This document shows positions 8,101 to 15,057 of a stretch of DNA of 32,404 nucleotides, piece after piece. The stretch is from a virus: positions 1 to 32,404 of IMG/VR virus record IMGVR_UViG_3300020162_000258. One strand, written 5' to 3'. The first letter of the stretch is position 1, and each line of letters opens with the position of its first letter. Both the position numbers and the translations under genes were made by a program. The notes under the pieces were generated by a model, which ran no database searches, had not been told where the DNA came from, and saw only the letters and a list, made by a program, of their open reading frames with translations.

Positions 8101-10710
8101 AATGAGCATTACCGCCTGCTTATGCAGCGGATTGACGACGCCAAGTTCGACTCGAACGACGCTGTGAAGCTTAAGTCATCCATCGAGCAGATGTTTAATA
8201 AGGCTCGGGAACGCACGATCTACTTCCCCGTTAAACGATTCGGGGAGTACTGGCTCAGTGTAGGTAATGACTTCTACATGCGGGAGACCCCCGCAGAACT
8301 GAAAGCGCTACAGCGTAGGCTGAAGAAGGAAGGCGAAACCCGTGCGATGGTAACGGGTACTAGCCGTGCGGACCTACGTAACAAGGTCGCTAGTAATGAC
8401 GCCAGTGCAGCGCTCAAAGGTATTCTGGATGCCCTCGATGGTGGCAATACCGCCAAGAGCAACGGGAAGCCTAGGCTTGAGAGGGACGACATGGAGGGCC
8501 TGCGGGACCTCGTATTCCAGATGTACCTAACGGCACTACCTGAGGCAGATATGCGTCGGCGTTTTGTTCACCGTAGGTTTGTAACTGGTTTCAGCACCGA
8601 CTCGCTTCGCACGTTTGCTGCTACGGCAGTAGCGTCAGCGAACCAACTTGGGCGTCTGGCGTATAACTATAAGTTCCAGAACGTCATTGAAGAAGCTAAA
8701 GCGGAATCCGAAAGCGACGAACTAACCCCTTACCGCGATGCACTCCGGCTTGAAATCGAGGAGCGGGTGAAAAGCGCAGTGGCTCCTGAGTCGAACAGCA
8801 TCCTCCTTAACGCCATCAATAATGCGATAGCGTTCGGGTCTAAGCTTACATTCTACCACCACCTGTCTTCAATGGCATCTGCGGCGATTAACCTTACCCA
8901 GCTACACACTCTAGGGCTTCAAGTCCTGTCAGGTGAATTTGGTGAGGCCAAGACGGCAGCTATGGCTGCTCGGTACACAACTTCGTTATTGGCGGGCCGG
9001 GAAATCCCTAACCCGTTCCGCGACGAGGATGGTAACGTCGGGCTGCAAGCTCCGGAGTTTAAGTTCCAGAACAGCGCCTATATGCGTAACCTTAAGAAGA
9101 ACGACCCAGACCGCTACAAGCAGACGATGGCTGCATGGGAATACGCGCAAGACCATGACGTCATTGAGAGCACTTTCGCTTCGAGTAGCCAGCTGTATGA
9201 GCGTAGCAACACACCTACCGGGGACTTTAATTTCCGGCAGGCGGTACGCCGTGGTGAAGTATTGACCGCAGGTCAGCGGGCTGCTGCCAATACCATGAGT
9301 GCTATGGGTTTCTTGTTCCATTCGACTGAGACAATCGGGCGCAGTGTCATGTATATGTCCAGCTTCGATCTAGCGTATGAGCGGGCAATCGGTAAAGGTA
9401 AGACGCCGGAGCAAGCGGGTATAGAAGCCCGTAAGTTAGCGACTGACCTAACGAATAAGGCCATGTTCGACTTTACCAACTGGAATAAATCACGTTTTGC
9501 TAAAGCCCCTGCGACTCGTTTTGCGCTCCAGATGACTTCGTATATACATTCGCTATCGTCGCTAATGTTGCGTAGCTTTGTCGGTATGCTCCCGTACTTT
9601 AACAAAGAAGGCAAAGCAGCCGCAGCCCGTGTATTCTTCGGTTCTTCTGCCGTCACCGCGCTCTACGGTGGCGTACAGGCTACCCTGTTTGCTCCTTTAA
9701 TTATGGGTGCATTCACCGTCGCTAAGTATGTCGAAAGCTTGTTTGAGGATGATGACGATGAGGAAGAGGAAATCAAGGAAGGTGTCCTCGGTGAGAAAAC
9801 CGTCGAGCGCCAGTTCCTCAAATACGCAGACGAGAACGGGAACGAACTAGGTAAGAAGGATATGGATTACTATATCCGGGCGACCTTTATCCCTGAGACG
9901 TTTGGTAGGGAAAGCACCCTACAGAACGCACTTGGTCTCAGCGACAAGGCAGCAGCCAATTTGGCAACCGCTGCGGATAGCGGCATACCGGCAATCTTCG
10001 GTGTGGATATATCTAACTCCGTGGCCATGGGTGACTTGCCGTTTATCTGGAGTAATGTGCAGGTGAAGGGCGACACACCTGAAGTCCGAGCTTATGAAGC
10101 CGTGGCAAGGATGGCACTTGGTCCGTTTGGTAGCGTGGCTATTTCGTACCGTAAAGCGATTGACGCGTGGGAAAAAGGTGATGTCCAGCAGGCCGTGGAG
10201 TTGGCGGTTCCTGCAATTATCCGTAACCCACTGAAAGCCCTACGCCTCCAAGAGGAAGGGTTGAAGATCGGGAAAGACAAGGACATTCAGCTTAAGGACC
10301 CCAGCTACTATACCGGTGGTAAGACCTTTTTGCAGTCCCTCGGCTTTAAGGACGCTGAGACAACGCGTAATATGGAGCTTGATATAATGGCAGGTGCCGT
10401 TGAGCGGGAAGTCGCAGCGCAGAAGACCGAGCTACTTGATCGACGGTACCGTGCTATCCTTAAGTATGATGCAGACCCATCGGATAAAAACGAGCTTGAG
10501 TTGCAGCGGGTGGAATACGACATCAACGTATATGATGAGAACTACCCATCGAACTCAATATCCAAAGATACCAAGCGGAAGTCGTTCAAAGCTAAGGAGC
10601 AAGACGCTACTGGTAAAGCCTACGGTTTGGAGGTTAATCCGAAAATCCCGATCAGGGAAGTGCTACAGGAAGAGCGTATTCAGCAGCTTCTGGAGGCTGA
10701 AGGCCAATAA
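2176..10710 (+). CDS. Giant virion protein with GHKL ATPase and HExxH metallopeptidase domains
   Basis: A single 2844-residue frame. Residues 1-45 (DFRRQYPQYNDMSDVELADA) match the N-terminal motif common in phage internal virion and polyvalent proteins. Residues 190-480 are Gly/Ala-rich and partly hydrophobic. Residues about 1065-1220 form a GHKL (Hsp90/MutL/histidine kinase) ATPase: N box LQNSFDAT with Asn1079, G1 box DNGIGM (1113-1118), G2 box GGFGIAKM (1142-1149) and GHGTIIQL near 1207. Residues 1579-1589 are HELAHYKERSH followed by NARF, the SprT/WLM-like zinc peptidase pattern. The C-terminal 600 residues contain FDFTNWNKSRFA (near 2432), a hydrophobic segment (about 2481-2523) and an acidic run (from 2525), resembling polyvalent-protein domain LPD38. 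Low-complexity linkers (about 535-610 and 1645-1715) separate the modules and hold nested frames. It is probably a virion protein delivered into the host; the target of the ATPase and peptidase is unknown. Confidence 0.9.
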   Translation: MDNLADFRRQYPQYNDMSDVELADAIHRKFYSDLPKAEVFKKLAVKPAGAVAVPTAAAPAALTPAQKQAVAQKTAERGFFGGVYDAVMGNEIEAPEVYTAKELAARQKQIAATLKKLGVDAKKYDTLAVSAAKEYQGPNAPDRALGFTQQAQAARSEAIALQNELDSITKTGLKVPKANKFRETLSSTLRVPAEIFAGIPGAIEATAGYGLGTFGIPGAETLKAAGKSDMARASELAAQGFGAQGEALKYDATAKFLADVGGGVGSVGTFLGPGLLSKAAGAGKGLVGAARAEAIAKAARPLEYGLGTVQGAQQGIQDIQATEQRTGKVIPDANAFTAIVLSAGMGATEVGAARRIFESLPVAKRGATLDTVTDIVRRGTAGRVDPKVISEAVKRTLNTIESRAVGRVAVRGAEEALQEGGVQFGTNVIAKGLYDEDRNVTEGVGYSMLIGGIVGSGLRGVTEVAQKALGKAKAQGVDPAAVMAEFQRLAAEQAGRVMKANPGMKQNDAVKFVEDNAEALFNLATANIVSGTKGVLDVPVTTGAGVDDLGGSGAGTAIDRESLATEAGTTVAGADDDGRLDRSVSGVSVPTTGTGTGVGTLIEPTAKQVKAMVPTIEQAFKASALDFEEAYADVLDKNNKLNSQQKTLAARILVQSPEVDPYDAIGSVLDRGLETLLGKPVPKKVPSTSRTTVTPTTPTTQATPVRDDTIIGAIYDAKNNERNPLTYEDLIDQLDFLETLATEGKLTPERLAFSDFGQVQDTGTLTGLKNRIAADPVGTIQRLRESAELNNQRDMAEAAPVEAVQDEAAPAGTPVELVPYKDIALSTMWYKGGSQTAVAGNEKPAWVPDDVLEYDIPGRPRPTGDQSDVRVEQFTAKDGTVGTKVSVLVPTIDEVYGDRGNTAAATIWLRDADPKDIDSAVQTAEAVARWVADPNNSKAADGPLNQIADKAISFIATQSAPASVAAPTTAGAKPSKARGPSKVKAAGDKGAKAKAVKKVINSKPGKTVAEKIFNMAQAEVDAMPKEELDEQATPYSPEYETIRATPGINTKRMAKMLGPQLYGDPTNMGQVCIKEVLQNSFDATRTAVDKGQITQGKIEISISRDERTLTVKDNGIGMTPELLGGKFLQIAGTDKEGDKNAGGFGIAKMLFLYANKNIRVVTARDGRIAELNATGEQLFDGLDDPDARPFIDIRDLEPADYAAFPNGHGTIIQLTIPEESGDYKINPLPWQAQSVPSLMLSPLFADIEVSFSDYTGSRAYAVDIGSNFPIQDYTQFVGVKFPWGTAKVYVTRNQTTQKYGQNMHILSNGLWQFSNSVSKDPSNIYSDPVPYRFYVDIVPSVKPDEPGYPFNFNRQSFTDDAKADFNKVKAYIDAVYAYKSRAGEATSFGVIQYFDENGQLTAPIDLTPDIPVVDTAFTRIAEGDIIKIDDDGSLLVNGQRMPELTPEELKAGIPSANDLRINPDLIDTNLVMVHDNADVVIKSTGEKMPIPDFMRRQFGERFDDFMSFNGEAFLKLRDEVARVMGYPGLRDEAIGVSFDPEYRGVSIRLPFSGSFINPLVPKYADGLRAGYGIFGTMIHELAHYKERSHNARFPAEYQDIDLNMEADTGFAYRRFKDNFADTIAADYADIVKLGVELFNGQNSDISIEYRGNKFTDGDAEQTSDGDGDRNAGDVRGPSGEGSTGESLLSPSYEGRDRTGERGDLGAGDGGGTEPLTDANVEEAVSVKLTKAQIKRLEAAAGIRGMEVNRLQKRIIQSRNENETKGLIKRLAEAMRNPDANSGIIASLTQSMPVGGYRLILGFQQIEDIFRLAKLAGMKSIGKIDTIMREEYIPYVNRIVRRASTVEQEWTAFASRDPDGNTALDDNIMYSNMIDADPSLAVTAAEYMRIDPKLKELEASLATEADANKRKSLKGQITTRKDDIKRLYFGGTLKDTNGDPVLDEDGNPVVVLGWNSLAPEGRKIFKAARDFHRANFNEHYRLLMQRIDDAKFDSNDAVKLKSSIEQMFNKARERTIYFPVKRFGEYWLSVGNDFYMRETPAELKALQRRLKKEGETRAMVTGTSRADLRNKVASNDASAALKGILDALDGGNTAKSNGKPRLERDDMEGLRDLVFQMYLTALPEADMRRRFVHRRFVTGFSTDSLRTFAATAVASANQLGRLAYNYKFQNVIEEAKAESESDELTPYRDALRLEIEERVKSAVAPESNSILLNAINNAIAFGSKLTFYHHLSSMASAAINLTQLHTLGLQVLSGEFGEAKTAAMAARYTTSLLAGREIPNPFRDEDGNVGLQAPEFKFQNSAYMRNLKKNDPDRYKQTMAAWEYAQDHDVIESTFASSSQLYERSNTPTGDFNFRQAVRRGEVLTAGQRAAANTMSAMGFLFHSTETIGRSVMYMSSFDLAYERAIGKGKTPEQAGIEARKLATDLTNKAMFDFTNWNKSRFAKAPATRFALQMTSYIHSLSSLMLRSFVGMLPYFNKEGKAAAARVFFGSSAVTALYGGVQATLFAPLIMGAFTVAKYVESLFEDDDDEEEEIKEGVLGEKTVERQFLKYADENGNELGKKDMDYYIRATFIPETFGRESTLQNALGLSDKAAANLATAADSGIPAIFGVDISNSVAMGDLPFIWSNVQVKGDTPEVRAYEAVARMALGPFGSVAISYRKAIDAWEKGDVQQAVELAVPAIIRNPLKALRLQEEGLKIGKDKDIQLKDPSYYTGGKTFLQSLGFKDAETTRNMELDIMAGAVEREVAAQKTELLDRRYRAILKYDADPSDKNELELQRVEYDINVYDENYPSNSISKDTKRKSFKAKEQDATGKAYGLEVNPKIPIREVLQEERIQQLLEAEGQ
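3785..3979 (+). CDS. Candidate nested gene in +1 frame inside the giant gene (64 residues)
   Basis: An ATG preceded by AAAGGAG with a 6-nt spacer (3772-3778), as good a ribosome binding site as any in the window, opens a 64-codon frame ending in TAA. The product has ordinary protein composition: three Trp, many Leu and Glu, and helical stretches such as EEVEQALLLIENPW and LYLAYQFLQLARERE. In the same stretch the long frame is an uninformative Gly/Thr/Asp/Ser/Ala linker with unusually many GGA glycine codons, where the rest of that gene favours GGT and GGC. This is what is expected if the short frame is the constrained one. It sits between the N-terminal virion module and the middle of the giant protein. 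No function is recognised. It could instead be a relic of a gene once standing between two genes that later fused. Confidence 0.45.
   Translation: MSQLQLVPEWMTSEEVEQALLLIENPWRPKPVLQSLERMTTDDWTGLYLAYQFLQLARERESVH
7091..7321 (+). CDS. Second candidate nested gene in +1 frame inside the giant gene (76 residues)
   Basis: An ATG with GGAG seven bases upstream (7080-7083) opens a 76-codon frame, in the same +1 register as the nested frame at 3785. The product is credible: MEMAIGTLGTYADLAEKE, NPYSAHLMKVVTVLENGATL, then EQAMEVARNP, mostly helical, with the first 20 residues less convincing. Internal ATGs at 7142, 7166 and 7172 are alternative starts. The overlapping long frame reads as a Gly/Asp/Glu/Ser linker just after the metallopeptidase domain and just before the C-terminal module, again with many GGA codons. 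No family is recognised. Two such frames falling only at module boundaries of one gene argue against chance, but there is no direct evidence of translation. Confidence 0.38.
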   Translation: MAKTQTLASSIAETNLRMAMQSKHPMEMAIGTLGTYADLAEKEAPGNPYSAHLMKVVTVLENGATLEQAMEVARNP

Positions 10711-10740
10711 AAACCCCCGGCTGAGTGAGCAACCGGGGGT
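10709..10740 (-). terminator. Intrinsic terminator of the leftward genes at the convergent boundary
   Basis: An 8-bp stem (ACCCCCGG at 10713-10720 with CCGGGGGT at 10733-10740) encloses a 12-nt loop. Read on the minus strand it is followed directly by TTTTTATT, the classic form. On the plus strand no T tract follows, so it serves the leftward unit. It begins at the stop codon of the giant gene, so the late and early transcripts meet here. Confidence 0.8.
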
Positions 10741-10794
10741 AGTGAGTGATGCGATGCACCGATAGGAAGGAGCAAACTTCCGAGGGCTATATAC
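10741..10794 (+). other. Gap with an inverted copy of the primase gene start and a leader-like hairpin
   Basis: Directly after the terminator the plus strand reads GTGAGTGATGCGATGCA from 10742. This matches, with one mismatch, the start of the primase gene on the minus strand near 13834, giving the micro-ORF MSDAMHR then stop. It is followed by AAGGAGCAAAC, the leader motif used before early genes, here inside a 5-bp hairpin (GGAAG 10765-10769, CTTCC 10777-10781) and with no start codon behind it. It looks like a displaced relic of an early-gene leader in inverted orientation. A 17-nt match with one mismatch can arise by chance in a window of this size. Confidence 0.3.
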
Positions 10795-10989
10795 TTACAT
10801 CCGCCATACTCGTAAACCCCTAATCCCACTTTCGATTGAGGGCTTGACCAATATCTTGATACGTAGGCGTTTGATGACTACCATCAGTTGTGCCCGAGCG
10901 CGTGGTACATGGAGGCAAGGGAAGAACAAAGAAGTGCCCCTCTGGAATGCGCGCCAGTTAACTTCATAGTCTATACCCTCAATCTGCAT
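10795..10989 (-). CDS. Small basic phage protein, unknown function
   Basis: A 64-residue protein whose ATG lies inside the end of the primase-helicase gene (11-nt overlap, read ATGCAGATTGA), so it is translationally coupled to it. The sequence opens with MQIEGIDYEVNWRAFQRGTS, followed by FFPCL, an Arg/Lys-rich middle and the ending GIRGLRVWRM. Compact, basic and aromatic proteins of this kind are frequent beside phage replication genes; I recognise the style but cannot name a family. It is the last gene of the leftward transcript, 55 bp before the terminator. Nucleic acid binding is possible from the basic charge and the neighbouring gene, as inference only. Confidence 0.7.
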   Translation of the reverse strand: MQIEGIDYEVNWRAFQRGTSLFFPCLHVPRARAQLMVVIKRLRIKILVKPSIESGIRGLRVWRM

Positions 10990-13834
10990 CTATTATACCA
11001 TCTTCCTTGGCGTACTCATTGACGCTTACAAAGTCTGGGTCCAGCTTGAACCACAGGCAGTGGACGTTATCCCCTGAGACAGCCATACCCTTGGACATAC
11101 GCTTGTTGTCACGATTCACTAACCGACCTTGTGCCGCTAACTTGTCTAGAGTGTCGTTGTAATTGATCTGGTACTTGACGCAGTACTCCCTAAACGGTTT
11201 GGCAATAAGGAACATCATCTCGGTATCTGGTTCGATACGGATCAGCAACTCACCCTTTGGTTCGCGTATAGGCGCAGATGGCAGTTTGGTGCGGCGGTCT
11301 GACTTGTCGTTCACAACTAAGATATTCTGCATATGGCGATACAGGTAGTCACCTATAACCTGCTCAACACCGTTAAGTGGTGCCTTGGTATCTTGACGAA
11401 GCCGCTCAACTATATCGCAAGCGTGTCCGTAGATGCGCTTCATATTCCAGTCGATCAAGCCGCACTTCTTAGCGAGGATACCACCTTCGATATTAGCTGC
11501 TACTGTGGCTGACCAGAAGCGCTCCTTAGGTAGAAGCTGAAGCTCACGGTCAATCTTGTCCTGCATCTGGAGACACTTACCCACCACGTATTCCATGTTG
11601 TTTAGCACATAGCGAATGTAAACAGGTCCGGCGTGGCCGTAATTAGAGAACAGCACCTTATCAAATAACTCTTTGGCATTTGCGGTATTGATGGAGTCTA
11701 CCAACCCTATCGGGTATTCGATAAGGCGCATAAGCTCACCTTCTGGGTTATCCTTCAAGATCGACAACTTCTCAACAAACGAAGAGTTCGACGTCGAAAC
11801 CGTAATGTTCTGCCATGTGGTATTGTTCTCACGCAGTTCGTTGGCCCCAGCCAACATGCGTTCCTTACCCTTACCGTTCGACAGCGAGTATAAGAAGTCT
11901 GAGTATTCCTTAGATGTTACGTTGGTAAGCTCGTCCATGGTGGCTGGCAGATTGTTGAGGACGCCGACCCACTGAAGCTTACCGTTCATGGTGTCGATTT
12001 CTTTCAAGCGCAGTTGTTGGGGATGCCCATAGACGCTGTTCACCATGTTCAAGATGGTGGTCTTACCCGTACCAGAGTGGGAGTTAAACAGGTTGATGAC
12101 GGCCCCTGTCTGGTTAAGAAACTTTAGCAGCGGTGACCCGAACGCGCTTAGCGCAGCAAATGCTTGGGCTTCCATGCCCTCCTCGCCATACAAGCTCCAC
12201 ACGCTTTTCCATTTATCCATCGACCCAACAGGACCAATAAACTTAGCCAGCTTACCCGTTGCCTTAGACGGCGGCGAATAGATATTGCCGTCGATGGTCA
12301 TCTCCTGATCGCCTAAAACAAACCGGCTGTTGCCGTCTACCCAACCAAATTGTTGCCTCATGATTTCTGCTTTCTGTCTATCTTGTAAGTTTTCAGCGGA
12401 TGCGTGTACATATTCCATCAGCGTATCGAAACGCTTGCCGTAGCTATACACCCCGTTGGCGGAGAGTATCTTGCGAAGCTCATCCTTCTGGGTAACCTTG
12501 GACATGGCAACGGTAAATTCCCGTAAACCGTCTTGCGGTAGGTGTACGCGCATAAGCGCGGAGTCGCCCTCACCGGGATCGTACATACGTTTCACAACAT
12601 AGAAATCGTTTGCGTATACCATCTTCGGTTCGACTTCTTCGACTGAATCCTTGGGAGGCTTCTTCCAAACACCACCGCCATCGCCCCTGTAGAACGGGAA
12701 CGGATACTTAGGGATGTCGATATGCTCGACCACACCCTCTTCAGTTTCTACCTTGATGAAGTCCTCGCTGGACTCCTTGACCACCTTGCCCAGTTCCTTG
12801 GGGCCTTTGATTTTGTCGAGGTGTGGACACCCCTCACATAGCTCTTGGTTAACGCTACGAAACTTGGCGCAGCTAGTTGACTTGCGGATCGTTTCAACTT
12901 TCCGGTCTATGGACTCTGGATCGTAGTCTGGGTGACCCTTCGACATCATATGGACCGCAGTGTCTGCGTCCTCGCACATAGCTGCCACTGACAGCGCGTA
13001 GAACCATTCGTAGTAACTAACGGTATCTTGGTTCGTATATGCGTGTAGGAGTTGGTTACACCCATCGCCCCTAGCTGTGCGCTGCATGATTTGTTTGAAG
13101 TTGTAGCCTATACCATTTGTCAGTGCCAGTTGGCGTGGTGACGGTTGGTAATCCTCATCGAAGATTGTCGGCTGCGCCTTGACCCCAAAGATGGCGCGCA
13201 CCTCCTCAAAGGAAATCGGCTTACCCACATGGATAAACTCAACCAGACGAGGCTCTTCCTCTTTGAAGTTAAACGTACCGGGCACACGTAGGATACGTGC
13301 CACTTCGAACACCGCGTTATCGACGTAGAAGTTCTGGGTTTGGCACACTTCCTTGAAGCGCTCTGCTACAGGTTCCCAGTCCCGCCGTGTGATTTCTTCC
13401 GTAAGCGCCCAGTATACGTGGATGCCACCACCTGAGTTTACTATGGTAGGAGTAGGAAGACCGACGGATTCACAAAAAGTACGCAGCGCCGCTATGGCAG
13501 CAGTTTGGTCTACGTAACCATCAGGTCGTCCAGTCTTCGGGTCGGGTTCAGCTTTGGTCGGGCCGCAGTCCACATCGAGCCAGAACGCCTTGAGACCAAG
13601 GACATTCTCCTTCTTGCGGTTGTCACCAGTTGCATACTTGGCTACCCCAAAGAATACATTTCGGCCAGCATCGACGAAGCGCTCTATTAAAGCATCTGCT
13701 TCTTCCCGCGTAGCTACAAGTTCTTGGCGGACATCGGCGTCTTTCCCCGTCCCTTTGATACCTGTGATAGCGAACCAGCCCCCCGCTGGCTGCACGAGGC
13801 TTAAGAGATCATATTGTTGCATTGCATCACTCAC
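10979..13834 (-). CDS. Primase-helicase (AEP primase plus DUF927-like P-loop helicase)
   Basis: A 951-residue replication protein. The N-terminal archaeo-eukaryotic primase domain shows the metal-binding pair in FWLDVDCG (Asp87, Asp89), the nucleotide motif SGGGIHVYW (134-142, His139) and VARILRVPGTFNF (178-190). A Cys cluster (CAKF..., then CEGCPHL) near 335-360 may bind zinc. The C-terminal ATPase has Walker A HSGTGKTT (586-593), an acidic Walker B-like ATMDELT and a sensor-like ITVSTSNSSF, as in the DUF927 helicase family. It would prime and unwind at the phage fork with the polymerase and SSB encoded upstream. The start is uncertain: the frame opens at GTG 13834 with no clear Shine-Dalgarno and a G5/C5 hairpin just upstream; Met5 (13822) is the alternative. 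Function is confident from motifs. Confidence 0.9.
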   Translation of the reverse strand: MSDAMQQYDLLSLVQPAGGWFAITGIKGTGKDADVRQELVATREEADALIERFVDAGRNVFFGVAKYATGDNRKKENVLGLKAFWLDVDCGPTKAEPDPKTGRPDGYVDQTAAIAALRTFCESVGLPTPTIVNSGGGIHVYWALTEEITRRDWEPVAERFKEVCQTQNFYVDNAVFEVARILRVPGTFNFKEEEPRLVEFIHVGKPISFEEVRAIFGVKAQPTIFDEDYQPSPRQLALTNGIGYNFKQIMQRTARGDGCNQLLHAYTNQDTVSYYEWFYALSVAAMCEDADTAVHMMSKGHPDYDPESIDRKVETIRKSTSCAKFRSVNQELCEGCPHLDKIKGPKELGKVVKESSEDFIKVETEEGVVEHIDIPKYPFPFYRGDGGGVWKKPPKDSVEEVEPKMVYANDFYVVKRMYDPGEGDSALMRVHLPQDGLREFTVAMSKVTQKDELRKILSANGVYSYGKRFDTLMEYVHASAENLQDRQKAEIMRQQFGWVDGNSRFVLGDQEMTIDGNIYSPPSKATGKLAKFIGPVGSMDKWKSVWSLYGEEGMEAQAFAALSAFGSPLLKFLNQTGAVINLFNSHSGTGKTTILNMVNSVYGHPQQLRLKEIDTMNGKLQWVGVLNNLPATMDELTNVTSKEYSDFLYSLSNGKGKERMLAGANELRENNTTWQNITVSTSNSSFVEKLSILKDNPEGELMRLIEYPIGLVDSINTANAKELFDKVLFSNYGHAGPVYIRYVLNNMEYVVGKCLQMQDKIDRELQLLPKERFWSATVAANIEGGILAKKCGLIDWNMKRIYGHACDIVERLRQDTKAPLNGVEQVIGDYLYRHMQNILVVNDKSDRRTKLPSAPIREPKGELLIRIEPDTEMMFLIAKPFREYCVKYQINYNDTLDKLAAQGRLVNRDNKRMSKGMAVSGDNVHCLWFKLDPDFVSVNEYAKEDGIIDAD

Positions 13835-13840
13835 CGTTGC

Positions 13841-13854
13841 GGGGGGAAACCCCC
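13841..13854 (-). promoter_or_regulatory. Hairpin in the primase-helicase leader
   Basis: A G5/C5 stem with a 3-nt loop lies 7 bp upstream of the GTG start, where a ribosome binding site would be expected. A degenerate leader motif (AAGAGCAAAC on the minus strand) lies just upstream of the hairpin. There is no T tract, so it does not look like a terminator. It could limit translation of the primase relative to the genes before it. Confidence 0.4.
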
Positions 13855-13880
13855 ACTTATCGTTTGCTCTTTGTGAAAGC

Positions 13881-14114
13881 TCAACCCAAATTAGCTAGGT
13901 AGGACTGGATGGCCTCACATGATTTGCCTCTTGGCTCACTCAACCCAAGAAACCAGTGATAAACCGTTTGACGTGTAATCCCAAGGCTCTCCGCAACTTC
14001 TGCGACAGGGATATCTTGGGCAAGACAAGCTCGCCCAAGTTGTACCCCGAGGAGGTTAACATCGGCCTCCCCGATAGCCTCGGCTACACGGATGCTGTAG
14101 CCCCGCATACTCAT
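13881..14114 (-). CDS. Small helix-turn-helix DNA-binding protein
   Basis: A 77-residue protein with an ATGA overlap to the SSB-like gene. The centre reads DIPVAEVAESLGITRQTVYH followed by WFLGLSEPR (about 34-62), a typical HTH with recognition helix TRQTVYHWF, as in XRE/Cro-like and small phage regulators. The first 30 residues (VAEAIGEADVNLLGVQLGRA) are helical. It lies between the SSB-like and primase genes and is a candidate reader of the repeated 16-bp palindrome found at operon heads; this link is inference. It could also act at replication initiation sites. Met1 or Met3 (14108) may be the start. Confidence 0.8.
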   Translation of the reverse strand: MSMRGYSIRVAEAIGEADVNLLGVQLGRACLAQDIPVAEVAESLGITRQTVYHWFLGLSEPRGKSCEAIQSYLANLG

Positions 14115-15049
14115 GCGAAGTCATCCTCTTCTTCTTCCTCTTCCTTAAGCCACTCACCCATTACAGATGCCAGTTCGGGCTTTACCTCAGGAGTAACCTT
14201 CGGCTTAGCGGCCCGTTTGACTGGGGTGGCTGGCGCTTCGTCTTCATCGTCGTCACCGAACGGGTTAACGCTCACAGTGGGGGCAGCGATAGCAACAACA
14301 GGAGCAGGAGCAGCAATAGCCTTAGTAGTGTCTATAGCACCAGCAGTCAGCATGGTGTACTTCTCTGTGGCGGGATCGTCTTGCGCTGCGTCCACAAGCG
14401 ATGCTTCCATCTCGGTCAGGTGGCGGATAGGTTTGAACCCAACCTTGGCCGTGTCTGCTTCGGTATCGTAGACAAGGCGTGTTACCACCGTGTCGAGGGC
14501 ATGTTTGCTGGCAAGCATAAACTTCTTGTAGCCTTCGAAGCCGTAGACGTTGCCATTGTTGTCGCTGAATAGCGAAGCGCCCGGAATAGCAATCTGGTAC
14601 AAATCACCAGACGGGTCACCGGCAACAAGGACTGCGAGGCGGCGTTCATACCGGCAAGCCTTCTTATTGTTAGGCGCGGAACCCTTAACGTCCTTGGGGC
14701 AACCACGGCAAGCCCTACTCTGCTTGTTGCTAGCTCCTGCTTCTGGCGCAACACCATCGTTTGACCAGCAGTCAGGTAGTGTGGCCTTGGCGTCTTTATC
14801 GTAAGCAGCCGCATAGAATTTACGCGAAGGCTCAACCAGCCAGTCTACGATAATGACGTCGAGCGTATCACTAGCGGCCTTACCAATCTGCTCACCGTTG
14901 ATGACGCGCTTGAAAGTGCGGCCATTGCTAAGCTGGATACGGCGCATGGTGCTCCCGCTACCGCCGCTGGACATACGGTCCATACGACGAGACTCACGCT
15001 GCACCGTGGCGACATTAGAGGGTTCTTCAAATATGGTTATACTGCTCAT
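14111..15049 (-). CDS. Single-stranded DNA-binding-like protein
   Basis: A 312-residue protein (or 316 if GTG 15061 is used). The ATG at 15049 is chosen because it is 8 nt after the upstream stop, with GAGAA before it. The N-terminal half looks like beta-rich fold sequence. A Cys cluster (C-x-n-C-x2-C...C, within RACRGCPKDV and KKACRYERR) could bind zinc, as in T4 gp32-type SSBs. From residue 240 it becomes an Ala/Pro/Lys-rich linker and ends in an acidic tail, KEEEEEEDDFA. An acidic tail with a near-terminal Phe is typical of phage SSBs such as T7 gp2.5, where it binds replication partners. Its place between the replication genes supports this. The assignment rests on architecture, not on a clear family signature. 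Confidence 0.6.
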   Translation of the reverse strand: MSSITIFEEPSNVATVQRESRRMDRMSSGGSGSTMRRIQLSNGRTFKRVINGEQIGKAASDTLDVIIVDWLVEPSRKFYAAAYDKDAKATLPDCWSNDGVAPEAGASNKQSRACRGCPKDVKGSAPNNKKACRYERRLAVLVAGDPSGDLYQIAIPGASLFSDNNGNVYGFEGYKKFMLASKHALDTVVTRLVYDTEADTAKVGFKPIRHLTEMEASLVDAAQDDPATEKYTMLTAGAIDTTKAIAAPAPVVAIAAPTVSVNPFGDDDEDEAPATPVKRAAKPKVTPEVKPELASVMGEWLKEEEEEEDDFA

Positions 15050-15057
15050 AGGTATTC

